Shown here: in pieces, positions 14,275-22,918 of the stretch
Layout of the letters: every line of letters starts with the position of its first letter
How positions within the stretch are numbered: the stretch's first letter is position 1
Assembly (NCBI RefSeq): GCF_003971195.1
Contig: NZ_CP034593.1
Location: 124,001 to 188,000 of the forward strand
Reading direction: 5' to 3'
Length of the DNA stretch: 64,000 bases
From: Flaviflexus ciconiae
GTDB taxonomy: Bacteria; Actinomycetota; Actinomycetes; Actinomycetales; Actinomycetaceae
Notes under the pieces: generated by a model
The model's database searches: none
The model's input: only the letters and a program-made list of their open reading frames with translations
What the model was told of the DNA's origin: nothing
Program-made: the position numbers and the translations under genes

Positions 14275-16982
14275 TGCGGCAGGCACTGGCGCACGATGCC
14301 TCTCACTTTGCCGTAGTGCCGGACGCTGTTGTCCGAGCAGACAATATCGAGCACGTGGCGTCGCTGCTGAAAGCAAACCCGTCGCGGCCTGTCACTTTCC
14401 GGGGCGGTGGCACAAGCCTGTCGGGTCAGGGACAAGGGGCGGGGCTTCTCGTCGACGTAAGAACGAACTTTCGCGGTGTAGAGGTGCGCGATGATGGTGG
14501 AAGAGTAACCTGCCAGCCGGGTACGACCCTCCGGTATACCAATGCCGTCCTCAGCCCATACCACCGAAAGCTTGGCCCCGATCCGGCCTCGGAAGGAGCT
14601 GCCACGATCGGGGGCGTGGTGGCGAACAACTCCTCGGGCATGACCTGCGGAACAGAATTAAATTCGTACGAGACGATCGACAGTCTTACCGTGGTTCTCC
14701 CGTCCGGAACGATGATCGAAACCGGTGCAGCTGATGCTGACCATCACCTGCACAGCCGCGAGAACGCCATCAGCACGGGGCTTCTTGACCTGCGAGCTCG
14801 GATTATGAACCGCCCGGATCTTGTGGGCCACATTCGACGCCAATTCTCATTGAAAAACACGATGGGATACGGCCTCAACTCCTTTCTCGATCACGCGACT
14901 CCGGCCAAGATCCTCGAGCATCTCCTCATTGGCTCCGAAGGTACGCTGGGATTCGTGGGGTCTGCAACGTTCCGAACGGTCGAAAAGAAGAAGCATGCCT
15001 CCACCGCGCTCCTCGTCTTCTCCTCCGTATTCGATGCCATGAGCTCGCTGGAAGCTCTAAAGGGCACAGGGGCAAGTGCGATTGAGCTGATGGATGCCCA
15101 ATCCCTCACGGTAGGGAAGGTAATCCCTGGTGTGCCGGGACTCGTACGTGATCTGGATGTGTTCGGTCAGGCGGCCTTGCTCGTCGAGCACGAAGGCTCG
15201 ACGAGCGATGAGTTGGCCGAACGAGTCAGGGATTTCCGACACGTGCTCCGCGACCTCCCCATTGATTCGAAGATTGACTCGACCACGGATTCAGCAACTC
15301 GCTCCGCTCTATGGAGCTTCCGTAAAGGGCTCTACACCTCGGTGGCTGGTGCTCGCCCCAGCGGCAGCACGGCGCTCTTGGAGGATGTGGCCGTCCCCGT
15401 GGCAAAACTCGCCGACACGTGCGAGGACCTCTCGGTTCTTTTTGATCAGTTCGGATATGAAAACTCCGTGATTTTTGGGCATGCCAAGGACGGAAATATC
15501 CACTTCATGTTGACCGATACGTTCGGGAATGACCGTGCGCGAGACAAATATGAGCGCTTCACCGAGGACATGGTTGACCTCATTCTTAGCCGGGAAGGGA
15601 CGCTCAAGGCGGAACACGGGACCGGTCGAGTCATGGCACCATTTGTCGAACGCCAATACGGCCCGGAACTGTATGGGATCATGCGGGATATTAAGAAGCT
15701 GATCGATCCCCACGGCATTCTTAACCCGGACGCAATCCTGTCCGACAACGATCGCATTTATCTGCAGAACTTTAAGGAATCGACGGCCGTCGACCCCTCC
15801 TTTGACCGGTGTACGGAATGTGGGTTCTGTGAACCCGTCTGCCCATCCGAGGACCTGACGCTCACTCCGCGCCAGCGCATTGCAACGATGAGAAACGTGG
15901 CAACAGGTGCTCTCCATCCCAGCGATGCTCCCGCCGAGTACGAGTACAGCATGGTCGACACCTGTGCGGCGGATTCGATGTGCGCTGTGGCGTGCCCGCT
16001 CGGTATCGATACCGGGGAGCTGGTGAAGGGCCAGCGCGCGGGAACAATGAGCCCGATCGCGGACCGGGGATGGGATGTGGCTGCGAGACACTGGGGTGCA
16101 TTCACTCGCGTCGCGGCAACCGGCCTCACGGTTGCAAATGTGCTGCCGGGCCCCCTAAAGAAGGCCACGCGTTCGTTGAATGCTGCGGGTCGCCGCATTC
16201 TTGATCCCAATGTTCTCCCACAGTGGGAACCCGATCTGCCGGCGGGAGGGAAGAGTAGACGTCGCAGGGAGAGGGAGGCACCCTCCCGATTCCTCTACGT
16301 ACCGGCCTGTGTCAATTCCATGTTTGGTCCCGAAGGGGAACCCGGAGTCCAGGATGCTCTGCTACAGCTGGCCGATGCTGTCGGCGTCCTGCTATCGATT
16401 CCCGACAACGTCGACTCCTTGTGCTGCGGTACGGTCTGGTCGTCGAAAGGGGCAAGGCGGGGCAAGGACACGATGAAGAGTATCGTCGAGGCGGCCATTG
16501 CAACCGGCAACGGGAACGTGACCCTCGTATCGGATGCGACCTCGTGCACGCAGGGATTTGCGCGCCTTGTTGACGACATGGAAGGGATCGACATCGAGGT
16601 CATCGATGCGATCACCTTCGCTCGGCGCGAGATTCTGCCCCTCCTGGAAGTCGGTACCCGCCTGTCCTCCATCACCCTTCATCCCACCTGCTCATCGACC
16701 CAGCTCGGATTGAATGAGGACCTCGAAGCGGTGGCTCGAGCCGTTGCTGAAACTACGGTGGTGCCCGAGGCGTGGAAGTGTTGCGGATTTGCGGGCGACA
16801 GGGGGATGCTGCACCCGGAGCTCACGGCCTCGGCCACGGCTGGTCAGAGCCAGGAGGTGGCAGAACTGAGCAGCACTGCACATGCCTCATGTAATCGAAC
16901 CTGCGAGATAGGAATGACCCGTGCGACAGGTGCCCACTATCGACACATCCTTCAGATCCTGCGCGATTGCGCCCTGGACTAG
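14259..16982 (+). CDS. FAD-linked oxidase with 4Fe-4S and CCG domains, D-lactate dehydrogenase-like
   Basis: This 907-residue protein combines a PCMH-type FAD domain (FRGGGTSLSGQ near residue 48; ATIGGVVANNSSGM), a FAD-oxidase C-terminal domain with EHGTGR, two 4Fe-4S motifs (CTECGFCEPVCP near 517 and CAADSMCAVACP near 567) and two CCG motifs (near 721 and 840). This is the layout of quinone-linked D-lactate dehydrogenases and glycolate-oxidase-like fusions. In this operon the natural substrate is D-lactate, the second product of MurQ. It would pass electrons to the respiratory chain at the membrane. The start ATG 14259 lies inside the kinase gene, and the esterase gene follows after 18 nt. 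The substrate is inferred from context. Confidence 0.85.
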   Translation: MANELMRQALAHDASHFAVVPDAVVRADNIEHVASLLKANPSRPVTFRGGGTSLSGQGQGAGLLVDVRTNFRGVEVRDDGGRVTCQPGTTLRYTNAVLSPYHRKLGPDPASEGAATIGGVVANNSSGMTCGTELNSYETIDSLTVVLPSGTMIETGAADADHHLHSRENAISTGLLDLRARIMNRPDLVGHIRRQFSLKNTMGYGLNSFLDHATPAKILEHLLIGSEGTLGFVGSATFRTVEKKKHASTALLVFSSVFDAMSSLEALKGTGASAIELMDAQSLTVGKVIPGVPGLVRDLDVFGQAALLVEHEGSTSDELAERVRDFRHVLRDLPIDSKIDSTTDSATRSALWSFRKGLYTSVAGARPSGSTALLEDVAVPVAKLADTCEDLSVLFDQFGYENSVIFGHAKDGNIHFMLTDTFGNDRARDKYERFTEDMVDLILSREGTLKAEHGTGRVMAPFVERQYGPELYGIMRDIKKLIDPHGILNPDAILSDNDRIYLQNFKESTAVDPSFDRCTECGFCEPVCPSEDLTLTPRQRIATMRNVATGALHPSDAPAEYEYSMVDTCAADSMCAVACPLGIDTGELVKGQRAGTMSPIADRGWDVAARHWGAFTRVAATGLTVANVLPGPLKKATRSLNAAGRRILDPNVLPQWEPDLPAGGKSRRRREREAPSRFLYVPACVNSMFGPEGEPGVQDALLQLADAVGVLLSIPDNVDSLCCGTVWSSKGARRGKDTMKSIVEAAIATGNGNVTLVSDATSCTQGFARLVDDMEGIDIEVIDAITFARREILPLLEVGTRLSSITLHPTCSSTQLGLNEDLEAVARAVAETTVVPEAWKCCGFAGDRGMLHPELTASATAGQSQEVAELSSTAHASCNRTCEIGMTRATGAHYRHILQILRDCALD

Positions 16983-17000
16983 GGACGAGGTGAAATAACC

Positions 17001-17987
17001 GTGGCATTCTTTGACTACTCACTTGATCAGCTTCGCACCTACCGGCCCGATGTGACCGAACCCGCTGACTTCGACCGCTTCTGGCTCGATACGCTGTCCG
17101 AGCATCCCGCGAACCCCGAGCCTCTCGAACGCACGGTCTGTGCACCGCACCTGGAGCGGCTGATCGTAGAGGACCTCTCGATTTGCGGATTTGGGAAGAT
17201 GCCGGTCAAGGCGTGGTTTATTCGTCCCCGCGAGAGCTCGAAACCACTGCCCATCGTTGTTTCCTTTGTTGGGTACGGGGGTGGGCGCGGCCTACCGGAG
17301 GAGCACCTGCACTGGGCAAGCGCGGGATTTGCGGAACTCGTTATTGATTCGCGCGGACAGGGAGCCCAGTGGGGTGGGGGTGGTGACACCCCCGACATCG
17401 GGACGATACAGCCATCAATTCCGGGGCACATGACGCGAGGCATCCACGATCCATCCGAGTACTATTACCGGCGGCTCTATACGGATGCAGCGAATGCCAT
17501 TGAAACCGCACAGCACCTCGACGGTATTGACCCGGGGCTGCTCGTGACCGCAGGTGGCTCGCAAGGCGGCGCCCTCGCTCTTGTGTCCGCCACCCTGGCG
17601 GGCATGAGGGGAACGCCCGTGACAGCAACAATTGCCGACGTGCCCTTCCTCGCGAATTTCGAACGTGCGATCGGCTTGACCGACGCCTATCCCTACGCGG
17701 AAATAACGGATTATCTGGCGATTAAGAAGAACATGGTCGACCAGGTGTTCGAGACTCTCTCCTATTTCGACGTTGTTAATTTCTCGAAGCGAGCTCGTGG
17801 TCGCGCATTGTTTTCCACGGGACTCATGGACCCGGTGGCTCCGCCCTCAACGGTCTTCGCTGCCCACAACTGGTTTGCGGGACAGGCGGAGATGGAGGTG
17901 TACAGGTTTAACGCGCACGCGGGCGGCGGCATCGTGCACACGTCTCATGCAATCCGGTGGCTCCAAGGAATTCTGCGCGAGGGTTAA
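17001..17987 (+). CDS. CE7-family acetyl esterase (acetylxylan esterase/cephalosporin-C deacetylase type)
   Basis: CE7 enzymes are cytoplasmic alpha/beta hydrolases that remove O-acetyl groups from small sugars. The 328-residue protein shows the RGQ motif (VIDSRGQGAQWG), the nucleophile elbow GGSQGG with Ser187, a late Asp (TGLMDP, about residue 277) and a C-terminal His region (NAHAGGG, about residue 305). No signal peptide is seen. GTG 17001 has GACGAGGTGAAA upstream. Xylan genes are absent nearby. In a peptidoglycan-salvage operon the likely substrate is O-acetylated MurNAc or its disaccharide, which is inference. It is the last gene of the block. Confidence 0.85.
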   Translation: MAFFDYSLDQLRTYRPDVTEPADFDRFWLDTLSEHPANPEPLERTVCAPHLERLIVEDLSICGFGKMPVKAWFIRPRESSKPLPIVVSFVGYGGGRGLPEEHLHWASAGFAELVIDSRGQGAQWGGGGDTPDIGTIQPSIPGHMTRGIHDPSEYYYRRLYTDAANAIETAQHLDGIDPGLLVTAGGSQGGALALVSATLAGMRGTPVTATIADVPFLANFERAIGLTDAYPYAEITDYLAIKKNMVDQVFETLSYFDVVNFSKRARGRALFSTGLMDPVAPPSTVFAAHNWFAGQAEMEVYRFNAHAGGGIVHTSHAIRWLQGILREG

Positions 17988-18178
17988 GAAATACTCCATG
18001 TGAGTAATTAACTGTGTCTTACGTTGTGGCGGTCTCCAACCGGACGAGGCACCTTACCTGATGAATTAATGGCCGGGCTGCAGACGTTAATGAATTGATC
18101 CCGACTGTACTGACACAGCATCGTGTTGTTAAGCAATGAAAGTGCATAGTTCTGTTACTCAACGAGTACCGAAACTTC

Positions 18179-18670
18179 CTATGAACCGAGGTCCCCTCGG
18201 TCGCGAATGATTGTCATGGCGCGCACGCGGTCAATGAGTCTCATGTAGGGGAGCGGATTGATGTCGTTCTCGTCTATAAAGTCGGTGAGGCAGTCGCTGA
18301 CAACCGAATGCAGTTCCTTCTGGGTCCACGGTTTTGCGATGTAGTAGTCCAGGTCGGCTGCGTTGACGGCCGTGATCGTGTCGGCAAGATCGGCCTGACC
18401 GGTGACGAGAACCTTGCGGGTTTTCTCCGTGCGGGTGTCTCCCATCATTTCGACGAGGAACTCGACGCCCGCTGTCCCGGGCATGCGGTGATCGCAGAGC
18501 GCGACAGCGAGGATATCGCCATCCCGATGTATCTCGTCGATAACCTCCCACGCTTCATCAACGTCGGCCGCTATCTCGATGCGGAGAATTCCGGCAGCGT
18601 CAATGAGATCGCGTTCGAGTGCGTCCCGTACTTCGGGTTCGTCATCGAGGATAAGTAATGCCAGTGTCAT
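18179..18670 (-). CDS. Receiver-only response regulator
   Basis: The 163-residue protein is a CheY-like receiver domain (acidic pair LDDEPEVRD, phosphoacceptor Asp in ALCDHRMPG, TGQ, and Lys in IAKPWT) with a short helical tail of about 35 residues. It has no DNA-binding or enzymatic output domain. The start overlaps the kinase stop (ATGA), and the GGAGGGACC ribosome site lies in the kinase gene, so the pair is co-translated. It should be phosphorylated by the kinase upstream. The downstream target is not visible; action on the coupled transporter or on another protein is possible. Confidence 0.88.
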   Translation of the reverse strand: MTLALLILDDEPEVRDALERDLIDAAGILRIEIAADVDEAWEVIDEIHRDGDILAVALCDHRMPGTAGVEFLVEMMGDTRTEKTRKVLVTGQADLADTITAVNAADLDYYIAKPWTQKELHSVVSDCLTDFIDENDINPLPYMRLIDRVRAMTIIRDRGDLGS

Positions 18671-20531
18671 GGTCCCTCCCTGGGTAAATCGACCGTCGCA
18701 ACAGTCCCTTCGGCACCGGAATCAAGGGTGATCCGACCGTCGTGTCGCTCGATGATGGTTTTGCTAATGGTGAGTCCCAATCCCATTCCGAACTGGATCC
18801 GGCCCGACTTCGTCGTAAACCGGGGTTCGAAAATGTGGTCCAGGAGCTCTGCTGGTATGCCGGTGCCGTTGTCCGAGACCGTGACTCGGATCCAGTCGGA
18901 GCCCAGCCTCTTTGTTGTGACCGTTACTTCGGCGCCCGCTTGGTCCGCCACGGCGTCGGCTGAATTGGTGAGGAGATTCGTCCACACCTGCGATAGCTGA
19001 CCCGGGTAACCGCTGATCGGGGGTAGGTCGCCGAATTCTGTGATGACCTCGACGCTTTTGAGCCGGTGCGAGGTGAGCCTGAGGGTGTCCTCGATAGTTT
19101 CGTTCACGTCCACATCGACAAGCGGATCACCGTCCGGTCTCGCATAGGAGCGGAGCGAGTCAACCAAGCTGTTGATCCTGCTCGAGGCGGAGCGGAGGTT
19201 GCGCAGGCCCGTTCCGATTGAGGCCGCCTTCTCCACTACCCTGATCCGGTCCTTCTGCTTCGGGGTGATGCCTTCGAGATCGCTTTCCCGCAGGCCCGCA
19301 AGGATCAGCCTGCTGGCAAGCTCAGGATCATTTGTTTTCTTCGTGAAGGTTCTCTTGAGTGCGCGGGCCTCCCGGGTGGATAGCGGGGGAGAGGTCTTTG
19401 CGGAAGCAAGAGCGGACTGGGCTGCAGCAGATTCCTTCTTAGGAAGAAGGGAAACGAGGTCTGTGATGTCCTCAGTGACGTGCGCGATTGTGCGTGTGAT
19501 AGCGGCAATCGGGTTGTTGACCTCGTGGGCGACTCCTGAGGCAAGCTCACCGAGGGTGGCGAAGCGGGCCTGGCTCATGAGCTCTGCCCGGGCCTCCTCG
19601 AGGGCCGTATAGGTCTCTTGGAGGGCCCTTTGTTCGGCCTCGAGCTGGGCGGTGAGCTCGACCTTCTCAATCTGAATGTCCTCCGCCCTGCGCAGCCGCC
19701 GGTCGAGCGAACGAATAAGGAGAACGGCGATGAGGACCTCGGTTTCGGGCCTGGTCCGGATCACGTGGTTGAGCTGCTCAAAGGTGATGCGTATACCGGT
19801 GACCTCGGTTGTTGTTCGTGACGTGAAAAATGCCGTGCGCTGATTGGACAGCGCAAGCAGGCCAATGACTCGTCCCGTGCTGGCGTGGTGCATGAGGACG
19901 TTACCGGCGTGGGATTCCCGTTCGAGAGAGACCCGGCCGCTCAAACACAGCATGGCTTCTTCAGCGTCTGAGCCCTCCTGGGTGAGCCGAACGCCAGCAG
20001 GCAAGACAACCCGGGGCTGATATCCGAGGCATTCGTCGATGCCGCGGACGATTTCCGCCATGATCTCGTCATCGGTCAGTGGCAGGGAGAAGATAAACGT
20101 CTCCCGTTCTCTCGTCAGCTCCTGATTCTTCAGATTGGCTCGCTGGGAGTACCTGCGAAGCTGATTCTTCATGTCGATAACAAACCGGCGCTCATCAAAA
20201 GACGGTGTGTAAACGAGAAGATCGGCGCCGCCCCGGTCCACCAGTTCTTCCACCCCCGTCACCGAAGGGCTATCGATCAAAAGGATGGACCTGGCAAGCG
20301 GGTCCCTTTCCAGGAACGGAATGATGATGTCATCCGCATTCATCCCGTCCAAAGGAACCGAGACGATGAGGAAGGCAAGGGGGTGGAATCGTCGAAATCC
20401 TGTACTGCTACCCGTGCCTCATCGATGTTGTCTGCCTGGACTGTGTCGACGTCCGTGAACTCGCGCTTCATTACCGCAGCTACCTCGGCGGTAGCCGCGT
20501 CCCTTCCAATCACGAGGCCGGTGAGTGTCAT
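18667..20531 (-). CDS. Soluble sensor histidine kinase with pseudo-receiver and cyclic-nucleotide-binding-like domains (frameshifted)
   Basis: After correction the protein has 621 residues. Residues 1-125 resemble a receiver domain without the phosphoacceptor Asp. Residues about 155-280 look like a CRP-type cNMP-binding fold (PAGVRLTQEGSDAEEAMLCL). A coiled coil leads to the H-box (LASGVAHEVNNP, His near residue 340), and an ATPase domain follows with N-box WTNLLTNSADAV, DNGTGIP and GMGLGLTIS. There is no membrane segment. The first 60 residues lie in another frame; one extra C in the C5 run at about 20380-20384 (plus strand G5) joins them. ATG 20531 overlaps the transporter stop, so transporter, kinase and regulator are translationally coupled. 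Confidence 0.87.
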
Positions 20532-21967
20532 ACCAATCCCATGAGCTCCCATAGCGGTGGCATGGCAAACACGAGCAGGAGCGTGCCGACAATGCCAACG
20601 ATGACTCCGACGATCGCCATGTTCTTCACTGAAACCACGCCCGTCGAGTAAGCAATAGCGTTCGGGGGAGTGGAGATCGGCAGAGACATGCCGAGCGAAC
20701 AGGCGAGCGCCACAATAACGGCAAGGACGACAACGTTTGCGTTATCGAGGGAGACCGCGAGCGAGACCGCCAGAGGAACGAGCAGGTTCGCTGCGGCCGA
20801 GTGGGAAATGACGTTGGCGATTCCCAGAGAAATAAATGCGAACACGAACAGGAGCATCGTGATAGAGAACGAATCCCACGGGACCGAGTCCACAAGCCAA
20901 ATATCAAGGCCGGTTGCGCCAACGCCGGTGCCAAGAGCGATACCGCCGGACACGAGCCACAGAACGGGCCAGTCAAGCTTCTTAATGTCTGAGCCTTCCA
21001 TGACCTTGAGGCAGAGCATGGCTACAACAGGGAAGAAGCCAACAATGTTCGAGGAGACCCCGTGGAGCGGCTCGGTCATCCACAGCAGGATCGTGATAGC
21101 GGTGACGGTATAGAAGAGCTTGGCATTACGGGACTTATCCCAGTTCTTACCAAGGTCCACTTCCATCTTCCCTTCCTTGGGGAGGAAGAGTACGCACAGC
21201 AGCAACCAGGAGGCAAAGAGGATGACCAGCATCAGCGGGATCGCCAGGATCATCCAGTCAACAAAGGAGACCTGGTAGCCCCGCTCTGCAAGAGCACCAA
21301 CCGCGATCGCGTTCGGGGGAGTGCCGACCGGGGTGCCGATACCGCCAACGTTTGCGGACAGGGGAATTGCTAGCCCGAGCCCGGCCTTGGCCTTGGTGCC
21401 ATCAACATTGGCAAGGATCGGGAGAATAACGGCGAACATTGTTGCCGTGGTCGCCGTGTTCGACATGAACATAGAGAGCAGGGCCGTGATGATCATGAGC
21501 CCCAGCACGGTCATGCGAATAGAGCCGGCGAAAGGCTTGAGAAGAACCGAGGCAATGTTTCGGTCAAGCCGGTACTTCTCCGCTCCCTCCGCAATCATGA
21601 AGCCGCCCAGGAAAAGGATGATGACGGGGTTGGCCAGAGCCGCAAAGAAGTCGGCCGCGGGCAGGGCCTCAACGGAGCCACCCGCTTCGACGATGGCCCC
21701 GGTCGAGACCATCAGCACCTCGAGGAAAATCACGAGAACCGCTGTTGCAACGAGGGGAATGGGCTCGGTAATCCAGAAGACGATAGCGAGCAGGAAGATT
21801 GCCATCATCCGCTCGCCGGGCTCTTCTAGATTCGGGATGTCAACGAAAAGCGGGAACAGAAAGGCAAGGATTCCAACAGCGAGGCCTACCCGCTTTGTCA
21901 GGCTCATGGAAGATTCTTGCTTCCGGCTAGCTTTGGCAGCCGTGTCACCTTTGATTGGCGTGCTCAT
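20528..21967 (-). CDS. DASS-family anion transporter (SLC13-like dicarboxylate/sulfate/phosphate symporter)
   Basis: This 479-residue integral membrane protein has twelve or so hydrophobic segments. It carries the two pseudo-symmetric DASS substrate loops, SNTATTA with GTPPNAIAVG in the first half and SHSAAANLLVP with STPPNAIAYS in the second. These motifs bind Na+ and carboxylate in the family. Substrate cannot be decided between di/tricarboxylates and inorganic anions. It is the first gene of a three-gene unit with a histidine kinase and a receiver protein. That organisation suggests that the two-component pair senses or regulates the transported anion. Confidence 0.92.
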   Translation of the reverse strand: MSTPIKGDTAAKASRKQESSMSLTKRVGLAVGILAFLFPLFVDIPNLEEPGERMMAIFLLAIVFWITEPIPLVATAVLVIFLEVLMVSTGAIVEAGGSVEALPAADFFAALANPVIILFLGGFMIAEGAEKYRLDRNIASVLLKPFAGSIRMTVLGLMIITALLSMFMSNTATTATMFAVILPILANVDGTKAKAGLGLAIPLSANVGGIGTPVGTPPNAIAVGALAERGYQVSFVDWMILAIPLMLVILFASWLLLCVLFLPKEGKMEVDLGKNWDKSRNAKLFYTVTAITILLWMTEPLHGVSSNIVGFFPVVAMLCLKVMEGSDIKKLDWPVLWLVSGGIALGTGVGATGLDIWLVDSVPWDSFSITMLLFVFAFISLGIANVISHSAAANLLVPLAVSLAVSLDNANVVVLAVIVALACSLGMSLPISTPPNAIAYSTGVVSVKNMAIVGVIVGIVGTLLLVFAMPPLWELMGLV

Positions 21968-22185
21968 AATGGCTCAATTCTAGTTTTCGAACCTGACTAA
22001 CAATGGGACCTAGGACTAGGGCAAAAGGAATGATCCGGAAGATTCACGAACCACCTGCATCGTAGCCCAGCAAAGCAGGACAAAGCGGGACAATGCGAAG
22101 GGTGCTGAGGAAGTTCCCTCGGCTACTTGGCAGCACGGTGAGGAGCTTTGCCGACGAGATACTGCGCAACGCTGCCTGCTGTGGA

Positions 22186-22266
22186 GGACGGGAAGTGAGC
22201 TCCTAAGGACAGGAAATGAGCTACGGAGGGCAGGATGTGAGCTCCGGAGGACGGGAAGCGACGGCC
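22186..22266. repeat. Degenerate 21-bp tandem repeat, nearly four copies
   Basis: Three full units of 21 bp (22186-22206, 22207-22227, 22228-22248) and a partial unit (22249-22266) share the pattern GGRCRGGAWRTGAGCTMCKRA. The period is a multiple of three, so the minus strand reads a repeated seven-residue pattern (SGAHFPS-like). No plausible start or conserved protein supports translation. Confidence 0.7.
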
Positions 22267-22464
22267 ACTGCCGTGCGTGATGAAGAGAGGACTACCATGC
22301 AAGGAGGGGTTGCCTGATGCTCGTGCCGGGCGGGGATGCTCGCTCATGCCGGGGGTCCATTGCTGTGGCCCCGCCACTGGTCTCAGATGGTCCATCGGCC
22401 CCCTTCCAGGGTGAGAGTGGGCGATGACGGCCTGCCGTCTTTGGAGTTTTGGCAATCGGGAATA

Positions 22465-22713
22465 TTATTGATCGGAGCCTGGTTGACCCAGGTAGCGCAC
22501 AACGCCCCACAGCACTGTGAGCATGCAAAAGCAAATAAGTAGAGCGATGAGCTCTGCGCGGTTCTCCCCAAGCGAGAGAACTGCACATCCCGACCCCCGG
22601 AGCACTTCTCTTTCGGGCAGTAACTCGGTTATTGCCGTTGAGGATCCCGGGCGCACTCGCGGAGTGATCTCGTTAGACACGAGGGCACCGGCAGGGTTTA
22701 TACTGGCATTCAT
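22465..22713 (-). CDS. Possible small membrane protein
   Basis: An 82-residue ORF facing away from rpoB has one hydrophobic segment near its C-terminus (LIALLICFCMLTVLWGVV). I see no ribosome binding site before the ATG at 22713 and recognise no family. It may be a chance ORF. Confidence 0.22.
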   Translation of the reverse strand: MNASINPAGALVSNEITPRVRPGSSTAITELLPEREVLRGSGCAVLSLGENRAELIALLICFCMLTVLWGVVRYLGQPGSDQ

Positions 22714-22918
22714 AACGAAGTCAGGGTAGTCTGGCCTCGATACGTGACCCCTTACACAGGCGTTAGGGCTAGACCTGCCTGCGCCGACAGTGTACATTTA
22801 ATAGTTGCGCTTACTTGTGTGGGGTGACGTGTATCCTCCGTTGGATAGTCGGTAGTGACGCGACCCTGCCCTGCACGAGTGAGTATACGCCTTACCATCT
22901 CCAGGGAAGGGATCCCAC

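Larger units (their letters stand above)
21968..22918. other. Intergenic region between the DASS operon and rpoB
   Basis: This 951-bp stretch holds no well-supported gene. It contains a degenerate 21-nt tandem repeat (22186-22266), one weak minus-strand small ORF (22465-22713), and the promoter region for rpoB. A TATACT -10 box at 22699-22704 is the clearest promoter element, but its possible -35 (TTAGAC, 22673-22678) is 20 bp away. A long rpoB leader of over 200 nt would follow. The repeat zone near 22050-22100 also has short GGACAA-containing direct repeats. Confidence 0.5.

Noticed and set aside
22186..22266. CRISPR-like array
   Set aside because: The repeats are adjacent without spacers, degenerate, and no cas gene is present.
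22123..22455. Minus-strand ORF of 110 codons containing the 21-bp repeat
   Set aside because: The repeated peptide pattern follows only from the DNA repeat; no start signal or conserved sequence supports it.
22000..22918. Possible tRNA or small RNA gene before rpoB
   Set aside because: I looked for cloverleaf arms and TTC-type T loops in the long intergenic region and found none.
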